DNA from: Paraburkholderia acidicola
Lineage (GTDB): Bacteria > Pseudomonadota > Gammaproteobacteria > Burkholderiales > Burkholderiaceae
Assembly (NCBI RefSeq): GCF_002362315.1
Contig: NZ_MTZV01000004.1
Span: 1,116,001-1,180,000 of the forward strand
Direction: 5' to 3'
DNA: 64,000 nt
The translations under genes and the position numbers were made by a program. The notes under the pieces are model-generated. The model worked only from the letters and a program-made list of their open reading frames with translations, was not told the origin of the DNA and searched no databases. Below are positions 34,016 through 43,109 of the stretch, piece by piece. Position 1 is the first letter of the stretch. Every line of letters begins with the position of its first letter.

Positions 34016-34921
34016 ATGGAAGTGCTGAACGGCATGCGCCTGTTCGTCGAAGTCGCGAGAACCCGGAATTTCCGCCGCGCCGCCGACGCGCTGGGGATGC
34101 CCAACTCGACGCTGTCGCGGCAGATCGCGGAACTGGAGAAGGCCGTTGGACTGCGGCTTCTGCATCGCTCCACGCGCAAGGTGGAACTCACCGAAGCGGG
34201 CGAGGTGTACTTCAAACGCTGCCAGAGCATCGTCGAAGAAGCGCTCTCCGCGCACGAAGCGCTGCGCGACGTTGCGACGAAACCGAGCGGAACGTTGCGT
34301 GTCTCGATGCCGGTCGATCTCGCCACCGGCTATCTCGCGCCGATCCTGAGCGACTTCGCGCAGGCCTATCCGCTGATCGATTTCGAATTCGACGTGACGC
34401 CGCGGCGTATCGATCTACAGACCGAACCGTTCGATCTGGCGATCCGCATCGGCCAGCCGCCTGCTGCGCCGTCGATGCTCGTCGCGCGGCCGGTTGGGTT
34501 GTTGCCGCGCCATCTCTATGCATCGCCGGGTTATCTGAAGAGTGCGCCGACGCTCAAACATCCCGACGATCTGGCGTATCACGTGATGTGCGTTGCGCAA
34601 GGGACGACGAAACAGCCGGACGGGGCGAGAACCCTGCATCGCGGCAATGAGACCGTGACGGTCGTGACAGGGTCCCGTTTTGCGATGAATAGCATCGGTC
34701 TGGGTCGCGCGTTAGCGAAGCTCGGTGTCGGCATCGCTGTGCTGGACAACGTGCTTGCGCGTGAGGATGTTGTATCGGGGCAGTTGCAGCGCGTGCTTCC
34801 GGAATGGAGCCTCGCGCCCTTGCCTGTGCATGCGATTACGGAAACGCGGCTGTTGCCGGCACGGACGAGGTTGTTTATTGATTTTTTGAAGGCACGGTGG
34901 GAGGCGGCGGCGGGTGTTTAG
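34016..34921 (+). CDS. LysR-family regulator divergent from the OYE-MDR fusion
   Basis: 301 residues. The winged helix-turn-helix (MRLFVEVARTRNFRRAADAL, then GMPNSTLSRQIAELEKAVG) is followed by the usual linker helix and a type 2 binding fold (GTLRVSMPVDLATGYLAPIL, FDLAIRIGQP). It belongs to the CrgA/PA-type subgroup often found beside oxidoreductases and probably senses an electrophile or quinone handled by the fusion enzyme. Confidence 0.94.
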   Translation: MEVLNGMRLFVEVARTRNFRRAADALGMPNSTLSRQIAELEKAVGLRLLHRSTRKVELTEAGEVYFKRCQSIVEEALSAHEALRDVATKPSGTLRVSMPVDLATGYLAPILSDFAQAYPLIDFEFDVTPRRIDLQTEPFDLAIRIGQPPAAPSMLVARPVGLLPRHLYASPGYLKSAPTLKHPDDLAYHVMCVAQGTTKQPDGARTLHRGNETVTVVTGSRFAMNSIGLGRALAKLGVGIAVLDNVLAREDVVSGQLQRVLPEWSLAPLPVHAITETRLLPARTRLFIDFLKARWEAAAGV

Positions 34922-34923
34922 TG

Positions 34924-35565
34924 TCATTCCGGTAGCGTCTCCGGATTCGCGCGAATTCCGAAGTAAGCGATGAGCATGTCGCAGAGCAGATCGGCCTGAC
35001 GAACAAGTTTTGCCGCAGAGGTTCGCTCGTCCGTGGTTCTTTCGGCGAAGCTTGTGACCAGAAGGACGATGAAGTTGACGTCGAAGTCGAGGTCTTCCGT
35101 ATCTGCGATTTCAAGCGCGTCTTTGATGAACGCCTTTGTCAGGGCTGCGCCCTCTGCAATCAGCGCCTTGAACTCCTTCGTCTGCTTGAGATCAACCGCG
35201 GCCGTCTTCAATGCCTGACGCAGATCCGCTTCCGCCGCCTCGATTCTGAAAAACTCGCGAATAAATTCCCGTAGCTTGCCCGGGTGATCGGAGCCAGATT
35301 GCTGGAGGATTGGCGATAGCTTCGCAAGCTGTCTTTCCCAGGCCGTCTGGGCTACATAAAAGAGCAAAGCCTGCTTGTTCGGAAAGTATTGATAGAACGA
35401 GGCGATGTTGACACCGGCCCTGTCGCAGACCTTATTGGCCGTGAAGCCGCCAGGCCCCTCACGACGCAAAATGTAAGTGGCAGCCTCCGCAATGGCGGCA
35501 ACCGTCGCGATAGACCGCCCCTGTTTCGCCTGCTTTTTCAATGAGATATCTATCTTTCGCTTCAC
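34924..35565 (-). CDS. TetR-family transcriptional regulator
   Basis: A 213-residue repressor. The N-terminal helix-turn-helix reads IAEAATYILRREGPGGFTAN then KVCDRAGVNIASFYQYFPNK. The remaining helices form the ligand and dimer domain, with a typical TetR_C pattern. I place the start at GTG 35565 because a TATAAT box on this strand at 35611-35616 lies upstream of it; the longer frame to 35637 would start before the promoter. Its stop follows the LysR stop by two bases on the opposite strand. It probably represses the divergent monooxygenase gene. Confidence 0.9.
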   Translation of the reverse strand: MKRKIDISLKKQAKQGRSIATVAAIAEAATYILRREGPGGFTANKVCDRAGVNIASFYQYFPNKQALLFYVAQTAWERQLAKLSPILQQSGSDHPGKLREFIREFFRIEAAEADLRQALKTAAVDLKQTKEFKALIAEGAALTKAFIKDALEIADTEDLDFDVNFIVLLVTSFAERTTDERTSAAKLVRQADLLCDMLIAYFGIRANPETLPE

Positions 35566-35595
35566 GCCGCAATTGACTCCAGCAATGTGATTAGA

Positions 35596-35619
35596 GAATG
35601 TAACTAAAAAATTATATTC
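35596..35619. promoter_or_regulatory. Candidate TetR operator over the -10 box
   Basis: GAATGTAAC and ATTATATTC are inverted 9-bp arms (7 of 9 matching) around TAAAAA, within the 80-bp divergent promoter region. The right arm contains the minus-strand TATAAT, so binding would block the TetR gene's own promoter. Confidence 0.45.
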
Positions 35620-35645
35620 TGATTCCATCGAAATCAAACGACGGA

Positions 35646-36833
35646 ATGAACATCATGGAAGCAAATCGCGAGGAAACCTCGGTTGTCATCATTGGCGCTG
35701 GCGTGTCGGGTCTGACGCTGGCGACCTTCCTCCAGAGTGCGAGGGTGAATTGCGTGGTACTGGAGCGGCGCGATCGTGCAACCATCGAGGTACGTCAACG
35801 CGCCGGTGTCGTTGAAGCGCGCGGCGTGCGCATGTTTGAGCGGTGGCTGTTGGCCGATAAGCTTCTGGGCGGCCCTGTCGCGCAGACCATTGATTACCGC
35901 GTGAATGGCGTAGGCCGCATCTTTGAAACATCAGGAGACGACGGCAGTGAAGGTCAGTTTTGCACGCAGCAGATGCTGGTCGGCAACCTGTTGCGGGAAC
36001 ACATTGATCTGAGTGACGGCGACGTCCGCTTCGCGGTTGCGGACGTTGCAATCTACAACGAACAGGACTGTCGACCGAGCGTCAGCTATTCCGATTCGAC
36101 GGGTCCGCACGAAATTCTTTGCGACTACATCGTAGGGTGTGACGGCGATCGCGGTGTTAGTCGCGCCTCGATTCCCGATGGCGTTCTCAGCAAGTTTAGT
36201 CATGAGTTTGGCTATGCGTGGTTGGCCGCGCTGGTCGAGGCTCCGGTAACTGGACAACCGGTCATGGGCGTAAGCGATCACGGTTTTGTCGCGCAACTAC
36301 CTCGCGGCCCCGGTAGAAGCCGGTACTACCTCCAGTGCCCACTCAGCGACGGCCCCGAGGACTGGCCCGATGAACGGCTCTGGAATGAAATCCGGCTGCG
36401 ACGGTGCGACAGCACGATCCAGAATGCCGTGGTGCATGACAAGGACTTCGTCCCCCTGCGCTCCGCGGTCTATGCGCCTATGCAATACAGGAATCTTTTC
36501 CTGGCTGGCGACGCCGCACACCTTGTGCCGCCTACCGGTGCGAAGGGAATGAATCTCGCCCTGTTCGATGTTGATGTCCTCGCTCAAGCGTTGACGAGCG
36601 CAGTACGGCATCACGACACAATCGGGCTGGAGCGTTATTCCGACACCGTTCTGCCGCACATCTGGAAGTATCAGGAATTCAGTGTCTGGATGACGGAAAC
36701 GATGCACGACGCTGGCGACGCGACGCAGCACGGAACGTTTCGCCAGATGATCGCCCGTGCGCGTCTTGATACGTTGTTCGATTCATCGACGGCGGGGCGA
36801 CTTCATGGTGAGTATCAACGTGGGGATATTTGA
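35646..36833 (+). CDS. FAD-dependent aromatic monooxygenase, PobA-like
   Basis: A 395-residue group A flavoprotein monooxygenase. FAD motifs are GAGVSG (residues 17-22), the DG-type CDGDRGVSR and GDAAHLVPPTGAKGMNLAL (from 288). By remembered alignment to 4-hydroxybenzoate 3-hydroxylase, the NADPH/flavin-movement Arg and the Arg/Tyr that hold the carboxylate are kept (GRSRYYLQCPL). Ser212 corresponds to Leu, and the phenol-activating Tyr201 and Tyr385 to Met and Leu. It therefore probably hydroxylates a different aromatic acid or related ring. Divergent from a TetR regulator that likely senses its substrate. Confidence 0.85.
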   Translation: MNIMEANREETSVVIIGAGVSGLTLATFLQSARVNCVVLERRDRATIEVRQRAGVVEARGVRMFERWLLADKLLGGPVAQTIDYRVNGVGRIFETSGDDGSEGQFCTQQMLVGNLLREHIDLSDGDVRFAVADVAIYNEQDCRPSVSYSDSTGPHEILCDYIVGCDGDRGVSRASIPDGVLSKFSHEFGYAWLAALVEAPVTGQPVMGVSDHGFVAQLPRGPGRSRYYLQCPLSDGPEDWPDERLWNEIRLRRCDSTIQNAVVHDKDFVPLRSAVYAPMQYRNLFLAGDAAHLVPPTGAKGMNLALFDVDVLAQALTSAVRHHDTIGLERYSDTVLPHIWKYQEFSVWMTETMHDAGDATQHGTFRQMIARARLDTLFDSSTAGRLHGEYQRGDI

Positions 36834-36877
36834 GCGTTGGTCTGTGATGAACATGTGACGCAACGGCGTATTGATCT

Positions 36878-37879
36878 CTAATGCTCCGCAAGAAAGTGGT
36901 CTACGTCTCGACCAAAACGCGCGGGCTGCTCGACAAACATGAAGTGGCCACTAGCCGGGTAGACCAAAAGCGTCGCTTGCTGCAGATTTCGCGTAAGCGT
37001 GCGTTGCTCTTCAACCGGAGTTTGAAAGTCGAGCTCTCCGGCGATGATCAGCACCGGCATGCTAATTCTCGCGAACTTCACAAAACGGTAGCGCGTAAGA
37101 CCGTTGTTGAGCAACGCCCGAGCGCTCTCGCCGGAATTGCCAAGTCCATCGGCCGAGTCCACCTCTTCAACTACGCGTGCGACTCGTTCATCCGGAAACA
37201 TATTGCGATCTATGTAGGCCTGCTCGCGCTGGTCCGGGTAAGCCTTGAAGGGATTGCAGTGTGGAAATGTCTTCCCAGCAGCGGCCTTGACCGCGCGTGT
37301 ATAGGCGACCGGATCGGAACTTGCCAGGCGCGTGCATTGACTGTCCATGAGCGCGGGCATGTCGTTCGCTGTTGACGCCAGAACAAGCCGGGATACGTGT
37401 TCTGGATATCTGGCGGCGTACTCCAGCGCGAGAATCGTGCCAAACGAATGAGCGATGATGTCGATACGCTGCGCGCCTAGTTGTAGCCGCAATTCCTCAA
37501 TATCCAGCACCATTCGATTGATGGAATAAGCACTTGAATTTTTTGGGCGCTGTGATCGACCACTACCGCGTTGATCAAGATAGATCATTCGAAGGTGCGG
37601 CTCTAACTCTGGACCAACATATCGTGCGAAGGTCTGGCTTCCTTCTCCGGGTCCTCCGTGGAGAAAGACAACCGGTGTTCCATTTGGCTGACCTGCTTCG
37701 CGGTACCAGAGACGGACGCCGTCGTTCGTTTTGAATACGTGGCTATTAGCGAGGAGCGTGGCTTCGTGAGGTGTGTCGGTTGAGTTAGGCGCTGGGGAAT
37801 CGCCGGCGTTGCTCGTGGCGTGCGCACGGATTCCGATAAGAAGCGTTATGCAGACGCAAAGTATCGTAAGGTGTTTCAT
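36878..37879 (-). CDS. Exported alpha/beta hydrolase, proline iminopeptidase-like (S33)
   Basis: 333 residues with a signal peptide (MKHLTILCVCITLLIGIRAHA). The core has HGGPGEGSQTF (oxyanion loop), YLDQRGSGRSQRP and the nucleophile elbow GHSFGT. The catalytic Asp is probably in GELDFQTP and His in SGHFMF. HGGPG plus DQRGSGRS are marks of the prolyl iminopeptidase/tripeptidyl peptidase family. It would act in the periplasm on short peptides or esters. Lone gene pointing toward the monooxygenase gene. Confidence 0.9.
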   Translation of the reverse strand: MKHLTILCVCITLLIGIRAHATSNAGDSPAPNSTDTPHEATLLANSHVFKTNDGVRLWYREAGQPNGTPVVFLHGGPGEGSQTFARYVGPELEPHLRMIYLDQRGSGRSQRPKNSSAYSINRMVLDIEELRLQLGAQRIDIIAHSFGTILALEYAARYPEHVSRLVLASTANDMPALMDSQCTRLASSDPVAYTRAVKAAAGKTFPHCNPFKAYPDQREQAYIDRNMFPDERVARVVEEVDSADGLGNSGESARALLNNGLTRYRFVKFARISMPVLIIAGELDFQTPVEEQRTLTRNLQQATLLVYPASGHFMFVEQPARFGRDVDHFLAEH

Positions 37880-38013
37880 ATCTTGATGGTGTAGTTTCCC
37901 GAGTTTGGTTAGCTTCGATCATTCGACGGCAGCGGATGAATTCTCGACAATCGTGAGATTGGACAGTTGAAGACTATAGACAAAGCAAACGTTGTTTCAC
38001 TTGAACTGTGTTC

Positions 38014-38955
38014 ATGAAACCAGAAAACGACTTTTCGCGTGCCTTTATCAATCTCGCCAACATGGGACGAATCGACTGGCGAAGTGTTATTTTGACTTAC
38101 CTCCTGGTTAAATTCCTGAGTTTTCTGTTTACGCTCACTAGCGCGATCGTCGTGACTTCGCCCATTTTTTCCGAACATCGGTTGTTCCATATCCCGGTCG
38201 CGGACAGGACTCCCATATTCCGAGTGGTGGATGCCGCTGCCTATATTTTCGGATTTTGGCTCGCGTGCAAAAAAATTCTGCGCCGCCCGTTCCTGTCGCT
38301 CATCTCTACAGACCTGACGTTCGATATTCGACGTTGTTTGCGGGGTGCGGCGTTGTATCTCGCCGCCAATGCAATCAGTTTCATGGCAATTTCGCTTTTC
38401 ACTTCGATGCGAGCGGGCGTATGGGTGATTGCACCTCGACACTTCGAGTGGCCGCATCACCGTGACCAGATTGTCATAGCGATGGTTAACCTATTCGTCA
38501 TCCCATTCGCTGCATTCGCGGAGGAACTCTTCTTCCGGGCGTGGCTGACCCAGACCATCGGGCGCTACATACGCTCCTCGATCGTCGTCGTTGCGTTGGT
38601 TGCCGTGATATTTGCCGCTTTCCATACGCAATATGACTTGCGAATGAAGACGCTAATCTTCGTTGACTCACTCGGCTTCTCCGCCTTGAGCTTGCGTGAC
38701 CAGCGCCTTGAGCTTGTGATCGGTGTGCATTCAATGATGAACGTCTGTGTGGCGCTGCAATTACTGTTCTTCACAGGCCCGCTACCTCATGCGCAGATCC
38801 CGGCAACCCCGTTCGATTATTGGAGCCTTGTAATTCTGAAATGCGTTCTTCCGATCGCGCTGATGTATGGCGTGCTGCAGAAAACGAGAGGGTGGTTTGT
38901 CCCGACCGACGCTCGTCTGACGAGTTCCGGCAATCTTCAGCCGGGACATCTATGA
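38014..38955 (+). CDS. CPBP-family intramembrane metalloprotease
   Basis: A 313-residue membrane protein with about eight helices. The CPBP (Rce1/Abi-like) active-site motifs are all present: EExxxR as E170-E171-L-F-F-R175, FxxxH with His204 (FAAFHTQ) and HxxxN as His239-SMM-Asn243. It is therefore a likely Glu/His metal-type protease inside the membrane. An in-frame GTG two codons upstream is an alternative start. Its stop overlaps the next gene's ATG (ATGA), so the two proteases should be made together. Bacterial CPBP proteins serve in bacteriocin immunity, protein processing or unknown roles. Confidence 0.9.
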   Translation: MKPENDFSRAFINLANMGRIDWRSVILTYLLVKFLSFLFTLTSAIVVTSPIFSEHRLFHIPVADRTPIFRVVDAAAYIFGFWLACKKILRRPFLSLISTDLTFDIRRCLRGAALYLAANAISFMAISLFTSMRAGVWVIAPRHFEWPHHRDQIVIAMVNLFVIPFAAFAEELFFRAWLTQTIGRYIRSSIVVVALVAVIFAAFHTQYDLRMKTLIFVDSLGFSALSLRDQRLELVIGVHSMMNVCVALQLLFFTGPLPHAQIPATPFDYWSLVILKCVLPIALMYGVLQKTRGWFVPTDARLTSSGNLQPGHL

Positions 38956-40913
38956 GGTTCATGCAACAATCGGCCAATCTCACGCTGTCGCGTCATTTCC
39001 CGACTCCATACGATCTACTCATGCCTTTTTCCAAATCGCGTCGGCCGCACTCATCACTCACACTTTCCCGCACTTGCCGCTTGATGGCGTTGCTCCTATC
39101 CGGCCTTGTTTTCTCCACCGCGCGAGCAGATTTTGCAGGAAGTGCATCAGATGCTGCACCAGACGTTAATAGCCAACGCAGCATCGTTTTGTCAACCGAG
39201 CAGACGGATTGCCGCCCTATGCTGATCGAAGGAACGGCCAGTTCAAAAGGTTTCGTCGGTAAATTCCTGATCGCAAGCGATCCGCAGGCACAAGTGGCAA
39301 CCATCCAGGTAACCGACACTGGCCCCGCGAATTTCGCTTTTGGCGTGTCGGGTTCCCGCGCGTGGGTCACGGGCGCGGATGGTGTCGTCAGGGATGCGGA
39401 CTTCGAGGGCTATCGGGCCGGCATCGTCAGCGACGCGTATTGGTTGGGCGGCGGTCTGTTGAACAAATGCTGGCCAGCGAAAATCACTTTCCTTAGAACC
39501 GAGCAGATCGACGGCACGAATACCGATGTCCTGGAGGTATTGCCGCTAGGTGGCAAGGTCACAACGGCCTGGGTCTCTCATACGACGCATTTGCCATTGC
39601 GCTGGTCGCGTAGGGACGAACCCGATGTAGCGACAACGACATACGCTGACTACCGTCACGTCGACAATCGACTCGCTCCGTTCAGGCAAAGCGTGGTGGA
39701 TCGTGACAGCAATCGATGGGATCTCCATGACATCCGGATACAGTCCGGAGTCGACCCGAAGATCGTCGCTATCAAAGCGCGCAAACCCGATACAGTGATG
39801 AACGACTATGGCATCGATGGCGGCGAGACCACGACGGTCCCCATGAGTTCGAGGGAGGAACCTCACGTCAATGTTTTCCTCAATGGGAAAGGCCCTTTCA
39901 GTTTTCTGTTTGATTCGGGCGGTGCGCTCACCCTATCGAGAGCCACAGCGGAAGCCGCGGGTCTTAAGCTTGTTGGAGAAGGACACGACACGGGGTTTGC
40001 CGGAACCGCGATCACAACGCGATTCGCCAGAATCAAGGATTTACGTTTAGGTGCGGCGCATGTGCGGAATCAATACGCCGCCGTTCTCGACGAGGGCGCT
40101 GGTGGGAGCGCCGGGTCGATTGGCTACGAAGTTCTCGCACGCTTTATCACGACCTTCGATTTTCCCCGGCGTACCATCACGCTCTCTTTGACGCCGGATC
40201 GTATGGCGCTCGACGATTCACACGCGTTGCCTTTGATGCTCGACCACACCGTGCCGGTGGTAGCGGCTAAGATCGATGGAGTGGCGGATTATCTGTGGCT
40301 CGACACCGGGGCCAATGCCGCGCTCATCGTCAATCGGACATTCGCGAGCGTTCATCCCGCTGCTGCGCCGAAACGGCTCTATGACATTGGTATTCCGTTC
40401 ACCGGAGTGGGAGGAAGCGGAACGACCAAGCTCGGACGGATCCCCCATCTGACCATCGGGTCGACCACGTTCGACGATGTAATCGGGATGTTCACGAGTT
40501 TCGATCGCGGGCTGAATACGGATTCGGAATTTGCCGCCGACATGGGTACTGCGCTGCTGAAGTCGAGCGTTTTGACGTTCGATTACCCTTCACATCGTCT
40601 CTGGCTCACGAGACTCGATGTGCCCGTCGATTCGGAAAACCAGGTCTATAACAGAGCGGGTTTCGGTATCGAATACGCGAATGGCAATGTTGCAACGGTA
40701 AGCTACGTCTCACCGGATTCTCCGGCCACCGAGGTGGGATTGCAGCAGGGCGATCGTGTGATCAAGATCGATGAACAACCGGTCTCTTCGCAAGCTGTCT
40801 CGCTGATTAAAGCGCGAGTCAAAACCATCGATAGCACGCCAATCAAACTCGCCGTTCTTCGGAATGGCAAGGTGCTGGATTTCACTGTTCAACCGCGCGA
40901 CTATATTCAGTGA
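38952..40913 (+). CDS. Two-lobed aspartyl protease with C-terminal PDZ domain
   Basis: A 653-residue exported protein. A long N-region with a hydrophobic core (MALLLSGLVFSTARA, about 44-58) suggests a signal peptide, so the real start may be one of the later ATGs (39018 or 39081). Residues 60-290 show no motif I know, possibly a carrier-like fold. Two retropepsin-like halves follow: FLFDSGGALTLS with Asp321 and LWLDTGANAALI with Asp451, each followed by the hydrophobic-Gly pattern of the second turn (GSIGYEVL; ADMGTALL). Residues 568-650 are a PDZ domain (GFGIEYANGNVATVSYVSP, GLQQGDRVIKIDEQPVS). It is coupled by ATGA to the CPBP protease gene. Confidence 0.88.
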   Translation: MRFMQQSANLTLSRHFPTPYDLLMPFSKSRRPHSSLTLSRTCRLMALLLSGLVFSTARADFAGSASDAAPDVNSQRSIVLSTEQTDCRPMLIEGTASSKGFVGKFLIASDPQAQVATIQVTDTGPANFAFGVSGSRAWVTGADGVVRDADFEGYRAGIVSDAYWLGGGLLNKCWPAKITFLRTEQIDGTNTDVLEVLPLGGKVTTAWVSHTTHLPLRWSRRDEPDVATTTYADYRHVDNRLAPFRQSVVDRDSNRWDLHDIRIQSGVDPKIVAIKARKPDTVMNDYGIDGGETTTVPMSSREEPHVNVFLNGKGPFSFLFDSGGALTLSRATAEAAGLKLVGEGHDTGFAGTAITTRFARIKDLRLGAAHVRNQYAAVLDEGAGGSAGSIGYEVLARFITTFDFPRRTITLSLTPDRMALDDSHALPLMLDHTVPVVAAKIDGVADYLWLDTGANAALIVNRTFASVHPAAAPKRLYDIGIPFTGVGGSGTTKLGRIPHLTIGSTTFDDVIGMFTSFDRGLNTDSEFAADMGTALLKSSVLTFDYPSHRLWLTRLDVPVDSENQVYNRAGFGIEYANGNVATVSYVSPDSPATEVGLQQGDRVIKIDEQPVSSQAVSLIKARVKTIDSTPIKLAVLRNGKVLDFTVQPRDYIQ

Positions 40914-41564
<651 letters not shown>

Positions 41565-41664
41565 GGCGTTCGGACCGGCCGTGGCCATTTGAGAAGTTCG
41601 ATATGACCAACCCGAACGCTAACAATCGATAAAGCAAAGCCCACAACCACTCCGTCTTTTGAAA

Positions 41665-42264
41665 ATGTCATTAACAATCTTCGGCACAAGTCGCTCTCGC
41701 GCTTTCCGAGTTCTCTGGATGGCAACCGAGCTCGGCCTTGAGTTTGAACATGAACCACTGCCATGGCAGTCCTGCCGGAACGACGCGCGGTACCTTTTGA
41801 TAAACCCGGCCGGCACCATCCCCGCGATTTCGGACAGCGGTTTCGTGCTCGCGGAATCGCTTGCTATCAACCTGTATCTGGCGCAGAAGGCTGGAATGCT
41901 TTGGCCGCCGGACCCAAAGGATCAGGCGAAGGTTTTGCAATGGACGCTGTGGGTAGCAACTTCGCTTGAATCGGCCTACACCCAGTGGGCCTCTCATACC
42001 TATTGGCTGCCCGAATCAGCACGCGATGCGGCACAAGCAAACTCAGCCGCTGCCGAGATGCAAGGACCATTGGACCGCCTTGAGCTCGCGCTATCGGAAT
42101 CTGGATGGCTCGTCGGGACTAGTTTTTCCGCGGCTGATTTGAATGTCGCAAGTGTTATCGGTTTTGTGAGTCGATTCGAACGGGAAAAGCGGCCACACGT
42201 AGCGGACTGGATCGATCGCTGTAAGGCTCGTCCGGCGTACCGGAAGGCCTCGACACTGCCTTAA
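41665..42264 (+). CDS. Glutathione S-transferase
   Basis: 199 residues. MSLTIFGTSRSRAFRVLWMA opens the thioredoxin-like domain, with NPAGTIPAISDSGFVLAESLAINLYLA as the glutathione-binding segment, quoted in part. The helical domain has GWLVGTSFSAADLNVASVIG. It is a second, distinct GST 100 bp after the first. The ATG at 41665 is preferred over a TTG two codons upstream. Confidence 0.9.
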   Translation: MSLTIFGTSRSRAFRVLWMATELGLEFEHEPLPWQSCRNDARYLLINPAGTIPAISDSGFVLAESLAINLYLAQKAGMLWPPDPKDQAKVLQWTLWVATSLESAYTQWASHTYWLPESARDAAQANSAAAEMQGPLDRLELALSESGWLVGTSFSAADLNVASVIGFVSRFEREKRPHVADWIDRCKARPAYRKASTLP

Positions 42265-42299
42265 AACATCACGGAAGCAAAACACGAATACCCGCAACG

Positions 42300-42980
42300 A
42301 TGAACTTGCTCAGTCTTTCCGACCCACAGATCGCCACCATGCCCACAGTGGAGTGTGGGGAGCAGCTCGTTCCCCTTGTCGGCTTGCATCCCCAACTGTC
42401 AATTGACGATTCAGCTTCGAACATCGCCACCCTGGGTTATACGCCTGTATTTGCCGTGCGTAAGACAGTCGCGCGCCGACTAGTCGATGCTGCCACGAAC
42501 CTACCGGCAGAATATCGCCTGCTGATAAAGGAATCCCTGCGTCCGGCCTCGCTGCAGAAATTCTATTTTGAACGACGATTAAAGAAGACTTTGGCGGAGC
42601 ACCCCGGTCTAACCGAGCACGAGGCGATTGCGCGAACTGCACAGTTTGTTGCTCCGCCTTGGGTCGCAGGGCATCCAGGTGGTGGCGCTATCGACATCAC
42701 CTTAAGCGATCACGATGGAGTGGAGCTCGACCTTGGCTGCGCCTACGACGAGGACGAAACCGCATCGAACGGCGCATGTTTCTCGCACTTCGTTGGCCTC
42801 CACCCAATTGCACGCGCACACCGTTCGACGCTGTTTGCAGCGTTAGAAAGTGCGGGGTTCGTCAACTACCCATTCGAGTGGTGGCACTGGTCGTATGGCG
42901 ACCGGTATTGGGCCGTAGTGAAGCAGCAGCCGCATGCGATCTACGGGCCGGTAGAGGATGTGAACATTTTCACCGCGTGA
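42300..42980 (+). CDS. D-alanyl-D-alanine dipeptidase, VanX type (M15D)
   Basis: A 226-residue zinc peptidase. The metal ligands are visible as His125 in AGHPGGGAIDITL, Asp132 in the same motif and His196 in EWWHWSYGD, with catalytic Glu193. The substrate-side Arg is likely in SLRPAS. No signal peptide, so it is cytosolic, like VanX and DdpX. With no vanHA-like genes nearby it is unlikely to be glycopeptide resistance; recycling of cell-wall D-Ala-D-Ala is the usual role in Gram-negatives. Confidence 0.9.
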   Translation: MNLLSLSDPQIATMPTVECGEQLVPLVGLHPQLSIDDSASNIATLGYTPVFAVRKTVARRLVDAATNLPAEYRLLIKESLRPASLQKFYFERRLKKTLAEHPGLTEHEAIARTAQFVAPPWVAGHPGGGAIDITLSDHDGVELDLGCAYDEDETASNGACFSHFVGLHPIARAHRSTLFAALESAGFVNYPFEWWHWSYGDRYWAVVKQQPHAIYGPVEDVNIFTA

Positions 42981-43109
42981 CTGTCAGTTGAGTTTAGGCG
43001 CCAGGTCCCCGCTGAGCGACCGCGCACGGCGGTAAGCTTCTGTCACAATAGCCCTCTGCCGTTTCAAAGCCGTGCCGCTGGCAACGCACCACAACTGACG
43101 TTTTCGCAA

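Noticed and set aside
38014..40913. Toxin-immunity or abortive-infection module based on the CPBP protein
   Set aside because: CPBP proteins are sometimes called Abi, but no toxin, bacteriocin or defence gene accompanies it; the partner is a protease with a PDZ domain.
42300..42980. Vancomycin-resistance gene cluster
   Set aside because: Only a VanX-type dipeptidase is present, without VanH, VanA or VanRS; such enzymes recycle D-Ala-D-Ala in Gram-negatives.
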